Below, piece by piece: positions 31,201 through 39,907 of a stretch of 58,575 bases of DNA. The notes beneath the pieces were generated by a model. That model did not search any database. It had not been told where the DNA came from and saw nothing but the letters and a program-made list of their open reading frames with translations. Within the stretch, counting starts at the first letter, position 1. Every line of letters begins with the position of its first letter. Position numbers and translations under genes: made by a program. Source of the DNA: a virus; the IMG/VR virus record IMGVR_UViG_3300031669_000031, positions 1 to 58,575 of that record. One strand, 5' to 3'.

Positions 31201-34200
31201 ATTCACGAGAGGCTCAAAAGAGAAGAAAGAGAAAGTTCCTGCATGGATGTCAGGATTCACTATACTCACCGAATTGGACAAATTTCGTCCAATAAAAGCT
31301 CATGGTCAGTTTATAATATGGAAATCTAAAGATGTATTTGATAGTGAAGCAGAGGCTATAGACCGCATCAAGCTGGTAGTAGTCGGGAGTAAGTTTAAAA
31401 TAGGCAAGGTAGGCGAGAAGGGTGATGACACTTATCATGTTTACCGTAGAGTAACAGATCGTAAGAGATATTCACTTAAAGGAGGATTTGCTGATGAGAA
31501 GGAGGCAATGAAATGGCTGATCGAAAATCAGGAGTACCTACTCAACTACAAACCATCTTTCCCTGTCAGACCGCACATTGAGAATCTTGAAAGAACAGGA
31601 ACTGTATATAGGCCAAATAATGAGAATATCACTACTGATCAATTCAGAGAAACATTTGGATTCACCGGTGGGGAGTTTGGTAATTGGGTGCCGCAGGATG
31701 AGAGACAGCGTATATTGAACATGGCATACGATGGCCTAATGGATCTTGCAAGGGTGCTTAATGTACCTCCAAGAGCATTATCATTGAATGGTCAGCTATC
31801 CATTGCCTTTGGCAAAAGAGGGCAGGGGTTGCAAGGAGCCTCAGCACATTATGAGCCAGCAAGAGCAGTATTTAATCTTACAAGGATGAAGGGAGCCGGA
31901 GCCGTTGCACATGAATGGTTCCATACACTTGATCATTATTTTGGAAGACTTGCGGAAGGGTTGCCGGGAGAAAAGACCCCGGGAGAGCAGTACGAAAAAA
32001 GAGGAATATTCCTTTCAGATACTGTAAATTATCGAATGAAAGGAGTAAGAGATGAACTAAAGAATTCATTTAATACATTACTTGAAGGGATATTTAAACA
32101 GCCAAAAATCATTGAAGTCTCAATTGAGCATTATGCCAAGACAGTAAAGAGATATGAAGATAATCTCAATTATTACCTTACAGGAGCCAGGCAGTCAATA
32201 GAGAGAGGTAAATGGTATGGTAATAAAACAAAACCAGGAGCTACCCCGGAACAGCTAAAACAATGGGATGATCTTGCGGCAAAGATTCAGGCAGGAGATT
32301 ATGGAGAACCAGTCCAGTATGAAACGAAAGAGAAAGGATGGAAGGGGTCAGTCGTTACAAGAGATAGTTTTACAAACATCATTGCATTAGATGAGATCGC
32401 AAAAAAGGTTCTCGGAAGAAGTTTTCTGACCAAGAATAGTAATTTAGCTACAGTAAGTCAAACAGCAAGGTTTACCATAGGCGCAAAGGAGCAACTTGCA
32501 AGATATGAGATTGATAACAAAGAAGAGCGAGACACTCCAACAAGATTCTACTATGATGCTAAAGACCTTGATAAGTTGAGAGTATCGGATTACTGGACCA
32601 CGAATCCCGAAATGCTGGCAAGGGCATTCGAGGCATTCGTTGAGGATCAGATATCAAAAAGGGGGAATGTAAGCCAGTATCTTGTTCACAGCACCGATAA
32701 TGAGAATTACAAAGACCCATTATTTGGCGATCAAAGGCCATATCCGGAAGCCGCAGAAAGAGAGAAATTTAATGAGTTATTCCAGAAGTTTTTCGATGTA
32801 ATGATGTCCGAGGAGAAAGGTGGTAAAACAATATTATACAAGAGAGATGTCCCTCCTATTTGGGACAATCCCAACTACCCGAAGTATAATTTTGAAAACA
32901 AAGGTTGGGCCGGTGACGAATTGGATGTAATGTTCGAACATGAGATGATGCGCAGGGCAAGAATAATGACAGATCATACCGGGGTACCTATTATTGTGGT
33001 CAGGACAAAAAATGATCTTCCTGAAAGAATTAAAGCGGATATGATCAGGCGATTCGGAAAGGTTGAAGATGCCGGAGTCCCTGCATTGTATGACAAGGTT
33101 ACAAATACTGTATATGCAGTACTTGAAGATACCAGGACAATAACAAATTTTGTCAGTAATATGGCTCATGAGATTATTGCTCATCATGGATTGCCTGCAC
33201 TGCTTGGAAATGAAGCTTACATAAATGTATTGCAGCTTACATATAGAGGTATGTCTCCGGTTGATATCATCAATATATCAGAGAATTGGAACGTCCCTGA
33301 GAGCGATTGGAAAACTATTGCAGAGGAATATATCGGGGAGATGGCTGGTAATGGACAGATGAATCCTAATCTTTGGCAGAGAATACTTTCTAAGATCCGG
33401 GAATGGATAAGGAAACTATTCAATATATCCATGTCCAAGGCAGAGATAATGAACCTGCTTCGTAAGTCCAGGGAAAACCTGCAGAAAAATAAGCCAGAGT
33501 ATCAAAATGCAGGGGAATACCTTGATGCCCTTACAGCCTATACAGCAAAACCGGAGCAGGCTAAAGGTAAATTCGGATATGGCATTCATGTTGGAGAGGC
33601 CAAGGTTATAACTGAATCCGTAAGCAAGGGGAATCTTGACTACCGGACATATTTTACCGTTGCTGAAAGTGTAATAGGAGAAAAACCCTCCGGATGGATT
33701 GAAAAAGCATTGATAAGCAGTAATTTTAATTACGAGGAGGCACTTGATTACCTTGATACAAAGATGGTCCAGTATTTTAAATCCGGGAAACAATATGATA
33801 TGGTCAGAGCAGCTCGTAATTACCTTGAATCATCACCTCCTAAGAATCCTGAAGGTCTATACAAGGTGCTTGTAGGTAAAGGCAAGTCGCCAGAGGAGCT
33901 TAACTTTCTCTCATGGGAGGATTCTGTTGAGCTAAACCAACAGGAAAGTATAATGAATCAACTGGATATTGAAGGTAAGTATGATTATTCAATACAAAAT
34001 GCTTTTAAATCCGGGAAGGATCTTTATAATAAGGCTGTTAAAATATTTGGTAGCGACAGAGAAGCTTCATTATTCTTATCCCGGGCAGGCATTGACGGCA
34101 TGGCTCATTCTGAAAGCAATCTTGGACCATTTGGCACTACTCATGGAGATAAGCAGTATGTTATCTATGACAATACTCCGGTTGAGATTATTAATGAGAT

Positions 34201-37183
34201 TAGGTATAAAAGGTCTCAGAAACCAAAATTTGTTGGGGATCATCTTACTACTGCAGGTGAACGATATACTGACAAGTCTATAACAAAACGTAACTGGTCT
34301 GAAACAATGCAGGGGATAAGGGAATACTTCCAGGATATGGTTCTTCCTGTCAGGCGTTTTGAGGAAGAAATAATTAGAAGGGGAGGATTGCAGCCTAACG
34401 ATGCCAAGCCATATAGGGATATAAGCTTGTCGTTTGGCAGACAGGAAACGCTCTATAAGGATTTTCTTAATACTAAAATGAATCCTGTAAAACAGACAAT
34501 AACAAAGATTACAAAAACAGGCATGCCAGTTGAAAATGTTTTACCATACATTATCAGTAAGCATGCAATAGAGAGAAATATGGTATTTCGTGCCAGAGAA
34601 CTTGAGGAATTTGAGAATAGGCCAACACCCAATGATCCTACTCAGGACGAGATAGATGAATTTATGGATTCTATTGCTGATAAGGATTATTCCGGAGTAA
34701 TGGCATTTGATGTTAATAATGAATTTACAAATCCTGATGTGCTTGCTCAGACTATAGTGGATGAATTTGAAGCAGCAGTTCCTAAATCGCTCACAGATGA
34801 ATTATGGAACAATACTCGAAATGCCTCATCCGAGATACTCAGTATATGGGAGGCAGGGCAACAGATATCGCCAGAGCAAAAACAGGAATATCTTGATAGG
34901 TTCAAATATTTTGTTCCTCTCAGAGGATGGAGGGATGGAGCTGGAGCAGATTTAGTATATACAAAGGGAGAAGGATTCAGTAAATCCCTTATGCATGCAG
35001 AAGGCAGAAAGTCACTCGCAGAGAACCCCCTGGCTTATATGCTAAGTACAACCTTTCAAGCTATTGGAGAGCAGGTTGATAATGAGGTTAAAACATCAAT
35101 GCTGAATCTTCTTATGCGTAACCTGACAGGAGCTTCTTTATACGATCTGGCAACTGTTAAAAAATTGTATTACGTGAGGATTGATCTGCCTGATGGAACG
35201 TATGAATACGAGCCAACAATAGAACGTCCTGCCCCTGATTTATGGGATGAGCCTGGCAGAGTAACTACAAGAATATACCGGGAACACCAGAAATTAAGAT
35301 CTCCAAAACAAACAAGAGAACATGAGGTAACGGTACGCAGGCGAGCCGGGGATGTAGTGATGGTATTTAAAGGAAAAATGTTGCCGGTTGCGCAGAGCAT
35401 GAATAAGAGAAATTTCATGTATCATAATATTTTTGGTCAGGTAAAGGATGCCAGGATAATGAATAAAGCATTCACAGGACTTTCTCATGTGAATAACTTC
35501 CTAAAAGCAACTTATACTTCATTCAATATAGTTTTCCCATTAACTAACTTCATGCGTGACCTGCAGGAAGCCTCTATTACTCAGCTCATCAAAGGAGAGG
35601 CAGGTCATAAAGTTATTGTTAATTATCATAGGTCATTCCCTTCCATAATACGGTTCCTCAGAGGGAAGCTTGATATGAATAATCCTGATGATGTTAAACT
35701 CCGGGATTTCTATATGACAGGAGGAGCAACAGGATTTACACATCTCAAATCTGCAGAGGATCTTGAAAAAGAACTTATGTCTGAGATAAATCGTATGATT
35801 GGCAGAGGTACGGTAAGAGGAGAAATAAAACATTATGCGAAGCAGGTAGTCGAGATCATATCAATGTGGAATCAGGTATTTGAGGATGCAACAAGATTCT
35901 CTGTTTATCTTACTTCTATTGACCTTGGCAAATCAAAAGAAGATGCAGCCTCTGATGCAAAAGAAGCCTCTATAAACTTTAACCGGAAAGGAAAATCGAG
36001 CAAGTTTTATGATTCTATTTATGCATTCTGGAATGTAGCCCTGCAGAGTCTTCAGAAAAACTTCAAATTGTTTAAAGATTATTCAAAAGCATTCGGGGCA
36101 GTTGCCGCATCATTCATGGCTTTTGGATTTTTGGAAGCATTAATGAATCATGCAACAGATGACGAGGACCCTGAGAATGACTATTACAATATTAATCCCT
36201 GGATGAGAGAGAATTATCTTATCCTGCCAAACCTACCAAAGATTATATCAGGGGAATCGAAAGGCGATAAATATCTCAGCATTCCACTTCCTCAGTTTTG
36301 GAGAGGATTCAAGAGTATTGGTTCGTTAGCTTATGATCTTACCCAGGATAAGGTAACTGTAGGGAAAGCAATTAGCCAGTCCCTGCTGAATTTCGGAGCT
36401 TCTTTATCACCTGTTGACCCCGGGGGATTCGTCAGGGATGGAGAATTTAGCTTAGCGCCAATGGTACCTACAGTATTTAAACCATTCTATGAGATTGCAA
36501 CAAATCATAATTACATGGGTTATACTATAGCAAGGGAGCCATTTGATAAAGCACAGAAGAAATTATTAGCTAATGCTCGCTTAGGAAAAGATAACGTCAA
36601 TCCTGCAGCTAAGTTTTTTACGGATATGTTATTCCGTTGGGGAGGAGGCGATAATGCCTCAAAATATTATATTTCTAAGTCAGGAGAGGAAAAGAAAGTA
36701 CCGGGGTTCCTTGATATTAACCCTTCATTTATTGAGCATCTGTTTAAAGGTTATACGGGGGGGACTGGTATGGTATTTTCAGATCTGATTACTACTATAT
36801 CACAAGTTTTGAAGTCAGATGAAGAGATTAACTTCAAGAATGTTCCCTTTGTTAACCGGTTTATAAGACAAACACCGGAGGAAAAATGGAACATAATCTC
36901 TGAATATTATAACCTGAAAGATGTTGTTGCAATCCATAAAGGGCTCAAAAGGCAATATACCAAGCAGGCTGAGGCCGGTGGCGATACTTCACAGATTGAG
37001 AAAACCGAAGGATCGGGTTATTATGAATCTTATCAAAGCATCCTCGACAATTATGATAATGATATATCAGAAATGTCAAAAGAAATTGATTTTTCGGATA
37101 TTGAGGGGAGTGTGCAAATTTACGAACTAATGAAACAATGCATTAACGATATTGATTCACTTAAAAAAGAATTTAATAAGTAA
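25223..37183 (+). CDS. Giant polyvalent virion protein (3986 aa): InPase-like, LPD1, zincin, ART and LPD38-like domains
   Basis: One frame encodes 3986 residues. In order: hydrophobic glycine/alanine-rich segments (about 70-200) that could cross a membrane; proline/lysine linkers; an inorganic-pyrophosphatase-like domain (about 1025-1150, MMNHDYGHILGT, EPVDVFIG); coiled-coil parts; LPD1 (about 2150-2300, LSLNGQLSIAFGKRGQG, with HEWFH at 2230-2234); a second zincin-like HEIIAHHG near 2649; an ADP-ribosyltransferase-like domain (about 2860-2985, GLYKV to FLSRAGIDGM and YVIYD); and a long LPD38-like C-terminus. These are domains of phage polyvalent proteins, which are thought to be injected with DNA and to disarm the host. 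Domain borders are estimates. Confidence 0.85.
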   Translation: MTVDDVVKDKPATKQKVYIPSYKEMKEKAEALSMKGEPDVIGPYAKQTEEARLKEEQWQQKNAFQKFGAGAKAGGLGMASGVESFIGEMLPLLSSASGMAGWQPDAYIASKVLQNKARETLANRKEIYGHGTMFEFGTMAPLLAGIVASGGAGVAGAGLAASLIGEGTLVAMTMDVYGNSILEQELYQEETGKEISELQKQAVALASAAAMLVAGKVVGSGVKGVNKILGESISATLKESPDIATNILRRYIADTPAAVQKIGRLAWETSKEAGKSGLIFGAMTTAQDILANLNKYPEDRLLFEEVVTNTLQSIKMGGMLGAFLGPFAAGQSEVYHYMRRKKSGFNIIQTKDGQTYEKVSDHPLDPTKVTVLDRKMNIKDINREDIVDQVSMTAPEKEQLLDAWKTNQDALPEIEKAILTNNTRRVLTDLTNRVAEIHPKTGQPVSVNMMTDKDGNGYFRKVTKEMGDGTYAMMSKIERSPDGSMTVNDIMVKILDREGNPANGWRTDKTLTPEEFIQMGVDAYRGKKGWIPGVPGQEPIVDAKTGEPVDPVIRQANQDAANKVAKVGDEIKYMGRDWEVQEVGFDGSIKITGLKDGEYTGEEMSIPPEKISEVNKDIKEPEVEMVKVDGVEQAAHQGPPSYEKDGNSVSKGYIRGAIRTAKSPKDLYGLKWENDEELNQMYKAKFPEMVQTYMIGKDEVERDEVLGAINHASDPAGLTDIKINLDTELQGMLDAKLASLGVVPEVAPVEGETVTEKGSEKPQKAPEKKPAPEKEITQAPSKPAPEEKKPAIDQEGLKSRHQTFANWFELQYPQYKNDYKLNTFVDGDVYIHVPGTAIHIKESEMPDEDLMNKRLKNKNITEKERLEIQNELNLLNQAKEVGQPETEVVSGSGKTDIGEFTVESLNKRAIQYGLISRDRGTDVIDIILNGMETGLAPDIAKIPKKEWDQLRLDAFDIRNNLSRRIEGKETAPAEAPASTKPEKAPEVVEGGRKTADKISTELTEAGNEVEPRPTEAQIEAGNYPKGHISILGMNISIETAAGGIRSGTDPSGKKWSIMMNHDYGHILGTVSTDGEPVDVFIGKIEPGQKVYIISQLKPETGEFDELKIMLGFNSEFDARAGYLSNYEPGWKGLGEITTMRLLDFKEIVFTKNRTQRPIATAGWKEIDGKYINKEWLSNEKTYGKAEPIVSTEGITSPGIDITKKEFAVLDITKGLKSAYRRQYLDKLGIDEAEYAAIKESLYKKKLLLANGGIEGIGRAVVAGLYKRAGGNAISGDAYRDPNSKVWKLWDTQLKTDEQGQTEKPIQPDITPEGEFAGDIVPGGTETGIGGTEAQGEPEPAKPQFAGEKVKYTPFDEWDKSLIKARDYARHIFSTEELDALQASGDLVWNNTESIVSVINKKLSEVEPEVTVEKPKPAFAGEVVTVKKETKSVVTKKLDKQSAIKEDKIFKEQKNQLLDDLIAAEDLLLGSNKEKVRTKEQELRKEPEIDESTVDGYIVSEYEYKLDSLPKKIEAKLNKLGIKVNDGKLIIDIYKDGTVEVGDIRTALRIVDKGFPTRLKEKKYTTGPGKIGKSQYWDKAVSYGSLKESERRVALAEENLSNAVKNGNKGLQKVMEEQLAEVRAIHEVAKNVDYERLAKQDKINADVEFNALWEKNAQQYDFDNVRKEELFDILEKEGRPTELTYESVQPLVLRTHLVKEEKTVKEKIIESNTKLHELNLELSEKFSRKDGKGLKLPKTQSETFTLRSLQNQIRHLEHEIADLKRYEPEINKLSEEPAVPKEEKPVTEALKVETPVKELPTTKDKIKFTRGGREWTADVEHVFPDGKVQVDVFGRKIVNPGEYIIVGKEMPVDGIIFKNKVYKSMDQVLEAIDKGEIGFDESKQLREDISKVEDIPKVQGPVPEFAGNAVEPNPIAEIQELPPAEKEDEPTIEREVEQLEDPEDAPEDKPMTEKDAKDEKVDFDEADQIIEKVGPITDFGEKIGGARKDEAESGFTRGSKEKKEKVPAWMSGFTILTELDKFRPIKAHGQFIIWKSKDVFDSEAEAIDRIKLVVVGSKFKIGKVGEKGDDTYHVYRRVTDRKRYSLKGGFADEKEAMKWLIENQEYLLNYKPSFPVRPHIENLERTGTVYRPNNENITTDQFRETFGFTGGEFGNWVPQDERQRILNMAYDGLMDLARVLNVPPRALSLNGQLSIAFGKRGQGLQGASAHYEPARAVFNLTRMKGAGAVAHEWFHTLDHYFGRLAEGLPGEKTPGEQYEKRGIFLSDTVNYRMKGVRDELKNSFNTLLEGIFKQPKIIEVSIEHYAKTVKRYEDNLNYYLTGARQSIERGKWYGNKTKPGATPEQLKQWDDLAAKIQAGDYGEPVQYETKEKGWKGSVVTRDSFTNIIALDEIAKKVLGRSFLTKNSNLATVSQTARFTIGAKEQLARYEIDNKEERDTPTRFYYDAKDLDKLRVSDYWTTNPEMLARAFEAFVEDQISKRGNVSQYLVHSTDNENYKDPLFGDQRPYPEAAEREKFNELFQKFFDVMMSEEKGGKTILYKRDVPPIWDNPNYPKYNFENKGWAGDELDVMFEHEMMRRARIMTDHTGVPIIVVRTKNDLPERIKADMIRRFGKVEDAGVPALYDKVTNTVYAVLEDTRTITNFVSNMAHEIIAHHGLPALLGNEAYINVLQLTYRGMSPVDIINISENWNVPESDWKTIAEEYIGEMAGNGQMNPNLWQRILSKIREWIRKLFNISMSKAEIMNLLRKSRENLQKNKPEYQNAGEYLDALTAYTAKPEQAKGKFGYGIHVGEAKVITESVSKGNLDYRTYFTVAESVIGEKPSGWIEKALISSNFNYEEALDYLDTKMVQYFKSGKQYDMVRAARNYLESSPPKNPEGLYKVLVGKGKSPEELNFLSWEDSVELNQQESIMNQLDIEGKYDYSIQNAFKSGKDLYNKAVKIFGSDREASLFLSRAGIDGMAHSESNLGPFGTTHGDKQYVIYDNTPVEIINEIRYKRSQKPKFVGDHLTTAGERYTDKSITKRNWSETMQGIREYFQDMVLPVRRFEEEIIRRGGLQPNDAKPYRDISLSFGRQETLYKDFLNTKMNPVKQTITKITKTGMPVENVLPYIISKHAIERNMVFRARELEEFENRPTPNDPTQDEIDEFMDSIADKDYSGVMAFDVNNEFTNPDVLAQTIVDEFEAAVPKSLTDELWNNTRNASSEILSIWEAGQQISPEQKQEYLDRFKYFVPLRGWRDGAGADLVYTKGEGFSKSLMHAEGRKSLAENPLAYMLSTTFQAIGEQVDNEVKTSMLNLLMRNLTGASLYDLATVKKLYYVRIDLPDGTYEYEPTIERPAPDLWDEPGRVTTRIYREHQKLRSPKQTREHEVTVRRRAGDVVMVFKGKMLPVAQSMNKRNFMYHNIFGQVKDARIMNKAFTGLSHVNNFLKATYTSFNIVFPLTNFMRDLQEASITQLIKGEAGHKVIVNYHRSFPSIIRFLRGKLDMNNPDDVKLRDFYMTGGATGFTHLKSAEDLEKELMSEINRMIGRGTVRGEIKHYAKQVVEIISMWNQVFEDATRFSVYLTSIDLGKSKEDAASDAKEASINFNRKGKSSKFYDSIYAFWNVALQSLQKNFKLFKDYSKAFGAVAASFMAFGFLEALMNHATDDEDPENDYYNINPWMRENYLILPNLPKIISGESKGDKYLSIPLPQFWRGFKSIGSLAYDLTQDKVTVGKAISQSLLNFGASLSPVDPGGFVRDGEFSLAPMVPTVFKPFYEIATNHNYMGYTIAREPFDKAQKKLLANARLGKDNVNPAAKFFTDMLFRWGGGDNASKYYISKSGEEKKVPGFLDINPSFIEHLFKGYTGGTGMVFSDLITTISQVLKSDEEINFKNVPFVNRFIRQTPEEKWNIISEYYNLKDVVAIHKGLKRQYTKQAEAGGDTSQIEKTEGSGYYESYQSILDNYDNDISEMSKEIDFSDIEGSVQIYELMKQCINDIDSLKKEFNK

Positions 37184-37191
37184 CTTTAGGT

Positions 37192-37896
37192 ATGAAAATA
37201 ACAGGCATATATAAGATTCAGTCAAGTTCTAAACCTGAAAGGGTTTATATTGGAAGTGCTGTAAGCATACAACGCAGAAGGTATGAACATTTGTACAAGT
37301 TAAGAAAAGGGAAACATGATTCCCCAAAATTTCAAAACCACTACAATAAATACGGTGAATCAGACTTGGTATTTAGTACTATTGAAGAATGTCTTCCCTC
37401 CCTGTTAATTATCAGAGAACAATATTTTATTGACACACTAAAACCTTGGTTTAATGCTCGTTTGATAGCTGAAAGTAATTTAGGGATAAAATGGTCCGAA
37501 GAATCCCGAATAAAGATGATCGGTAATAAAAATGGTGCAGTAAAACGATCACTAGGAACTTGTGAAAACATTAGAAAATCGAAACTTGGAAATAAAAACG
37601 CAGAGGGAGCGATCCGATCAAAAGAAACCAGACAACTAATGGGTAATGCTAAGGTTGGGAATGAATATGGAGTAGGGAATAAAAGCAGAACAGGGCAAAC
37701 TAATTCTAAGGAATCAAACGAAAGCAGGAGTAAATCAATGCAAGGGAAACGTAATGCATTAGGAAGCGTACCTTGGAATAAGGGCAAAACTGGAATGTAT
37801 TCGGAAGAAACTCTTAATAAAATGAGGGGAAATAATAATGGGATGAAAAAAAAGTCTCTAATGAACAGAGAGTTAAAACTTAAAAAATCGGCATAA
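37192..37896 (+). CDS. GIY-YIG homing endonuclease with NUMOD3 repeats
   Basis: A 234-residue enzyme. The GIY-YIG core starts MKITGIYKIQS, with VYIGSAVSI at residues 18-26 and the basic RRRYEH helix. NUMOD3 repeats follow (WSEESRIKMIGNKNG, RSKETRQLMGNAKVGNE, YSEETLNKMRGNNNG). It sits exactly between the polyvalent protein and the portal: 8 bases after one stop, and its TAA overlaps the portal ATG. Insertion in such a tight structural operon without breaking either gene is typical of free-standing homing endonucleases. Confidence 0.9.
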   Translation: MKITGIYKIQSSSKPERVYIGSAVSIQRRRYEHLYKLRKGKHDSPKFQNHYNKYGESDLVFSTIEECLPSLLIIREQYFIDTLKPWFNARLIAESNLGIKWSEESRIKMIGNKNGAVKRSLGTCENIRKSKLGNKNAEGAIRSKETRQLMGNAKVGNEYGVGNKSRTGQTNSKESNESRSKSMQGKRNALGSVPWNKGKTGMYSEETLNKMRGNNNGMKKKSLMNRELKLKKSA

Positions 37897-39902
37897 TGAT
37901 ACGGACAACAACAGAGGAGCTGGTACGAAAACGTACAGTCTCTAAAATAGGAAACACTCAGCAACAAGTATTACTCCCTGCAGACCCTGACGATATGAAG
38001 GTGATGACGGAGAATATGCGTTTGCTTGAGATCTGTCGAAATGATTGGGAGTCCCTTCGTGATTTTCGCACAAGAAGAAAGAGAAACCGCAAGTACTATC
38101 GTGGTGATCAATGGTCCGACCTGGTAACAGATCCTGACAGTAAAACGCTGGTCACCGAAGAAACATATCTGAAAAAGCAAGGAAAAGTCCCGTTGCGCCA
38201 AAATCAGATTCGTCAGCTCGTAAAGAATCTTATAGGGCAATATCGTTCCAATCCTTCAAAAGCTGTAATCATAGCAAGAGACAGGGATGATGCAAAGATC
38301 AGTGAAATGCTTACCAATGCTCTGCAGGCCGCAGAACAGACTAACCGTATTGAGACACTTGATGCAAGGTTATTTGAGGAATTTTCTCTCTCTGGAGCTC
38401 CAATACAGAAATTAAGCTACCGGTACATGAGGGAAAGAAACAAACCGGATCTATATATTGAGAACGTAAATACAAACAGGATATTCTTTAATTCGGATGT
38501 TTCAGATGTACGGCTTAACGATCTTCGAAGGATTGGAGAGATCATAGACACTACACTGGATGATGTTGTGGCTACTTTCGCCAAGTCACCTGCAGAGGAA
38601 GAGCGTATTCGTAAATTATACAGGACAGTAATTACCCCTGACTTTCTGGTACAGAGTGGTCTTGATGCAACTAAGATCGATAGCCTGGACTTTTTTATTC
38701 CCAGGGACCCAAGTAAATGCCGGATCATTGAAGTTTGGGAATTAAAGGGCGAGTGGCGCACCTATGCTCATGATCTGATGGATGGCTCCTATGCTATAGT
38801 GAAAGAGACAATGAAGGAAATAGCAGCAATGAATCGCCAGAGGCTTGACTTCGGGAGATCCGTAGGTTTGCCGGATGAGGAAATAGCACTGATCGAAGCT
38901 TCCAGTAAATTTGAACAGTCATGGTATGTTAAATTCCTGACTCCATACGGACATGAGCTCTTTAAGTCAGAGACTCCGTATGATCATGAGTCGCACCCAT
39001 ACTCAATAACACTATACCCGCTACTTGATGGTGAAGTTTGGGGATTCGTTGAAGATATTATTGATCAGCAGAGATATATCAACCGGCTTATAATCTTAAT
39101 GGATTTCATTATCAGTGCCTCAGCGAAAGGAGTCCTGTTGGTTCCTGAAGATGTTATCCCTACAGGCATGAGTCCAAAAGATTTTGCTGATGAGTGGACC
39201 CGGTTCAATGGAGTGATTATATACAAACCTAACGCAGGACATTTGCAGATACCTCAGCAGATAGCAAGTAATTCTACAAACATTGGTATTCATGAAATGC
39301 TTGCCCTGCAGATGCAGCTTATTACCCAAATATCAGGTGTTCATGAAGCTATGCAGGGACAACAGGCTAAATCCGGGACTCCGGCATCATTGTACGCACA
39401 GGAAGCGCAGAATGCCTCTCTCAATACGCTGGATTACATGCAGACCTTTAACCACTTCATACAGGACAGGGACACTAAGGCTTTAAAAATAATATGCCAG
39501 TACTATAAAGAGCCCCGGTTCCTTGCTGTATCAGGGAAGAACTACAGTCAGGAAGCTAAGATGTGGGACCCTAAGAAGATTGCGGATATTGAGTTTGACC
39601 TGGTAGTGACAGCCGGTAATGACACTCCGGTTTACAGAAGCCTGATTGACCAGACACTACTTGAAATGTTACAAGGTCAACTTATTGATCTTGAAATGTA
39701 TCTTGAAAATACTACACTTCCTTTCGCAGATAACCTTCTTGAAAGCATCAGATCTAAACAACAAACTGCATCAGAAGGTCAGGTCCCGGGAGTAGAGGGT
39801 GATGATCCGCTGGCAATACAGGCAGCAAAAGCTAATCCTGCAGCGATGGCAAGGCTTGGTCCTGCAATGTCAGGCAAGGGAGGAAAGTATGACAACTTAT
39901 AG
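37896..39902 (+). CDS. Portal protein, P22-like
   Basis: A 668-residue protein. The helix-rich N-terminus (DWESLRDFRTRRKRNRKYY, then RGDQWSD), the region VPLRQNQIRQLVKNLIGQYR, the GISGVHEAMQGQQA-like segment (QISGVHEAMQGQQAKSGTPA, residues about 475-494) and the length match the P22-type portal family. Twelve copies form the channel at the vertex where the terminase docks and the tail attaches. The start overlaps the stop of the GIY-YIG gene. Confidence 0.85.
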   Translation: MIRTTTEELVRKRTVSKIGNTQQQVLLPADPDDMKVMTENMRLLEICRNDWESLRDFRTRRKRNRKYYRGDQWSDLVTDPDSKTLVTEETYLKKQGKVPLRQNQIRQLVKNLIGQYRSNPSKAVIIARDRDDAKISEMLTNALQAAEQTNRIETLDARLFEEFSLSGAPIQKLSYRYMRERNKPDLYIENVNTNRIFFNSDVSDVRLNDLRRIGEIIDTTLDDVVATFAKSPAEEERIRKLYRTVITPDFLVQSGLDATKIDSLDFFIPRDPSKCRIIEVWELKGEWRTYAHDLMDGSYAIVKETMKEIAAMNRQRLDFGRSVGLPDEEIALIEASSKFEQSWYVKFLTPYGHELFKSETPYDHESHPYSITLYPLLDGEVWGFVEDIIDQQRYINRLIILMDFIISASAKGVLLVPEDVIPTGMSPKDFADEWTRFNGVIIYKPNAGHLQIPQQIASNSTNIGIHEMLALQMQLITQISGVHEAMQGQQAKSGTPASLYAQEAQNASLNTLDYMQTFNHFIQDRDTKALKIICQYYKEPRFLAVSGKNYSQEAKMWDPKKIADIEFDLVVTAGNDTPVYRSLIDQTLLEMLQGQLIDLEMYLENTTLPFADNLLESIRSKQQTASEGQVPGVEGDDPLAIQAAKANPAAMARLGPAMSGKGGKYDNL

Positions 39903-39907
39903 AAAAA

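Noticed and set aside
25609-36000. Long leftward frames opposite the polyvalent gene
   Set aside because: They mirror the codon bias of the forward gene, have low-complexity products and no start-site context.
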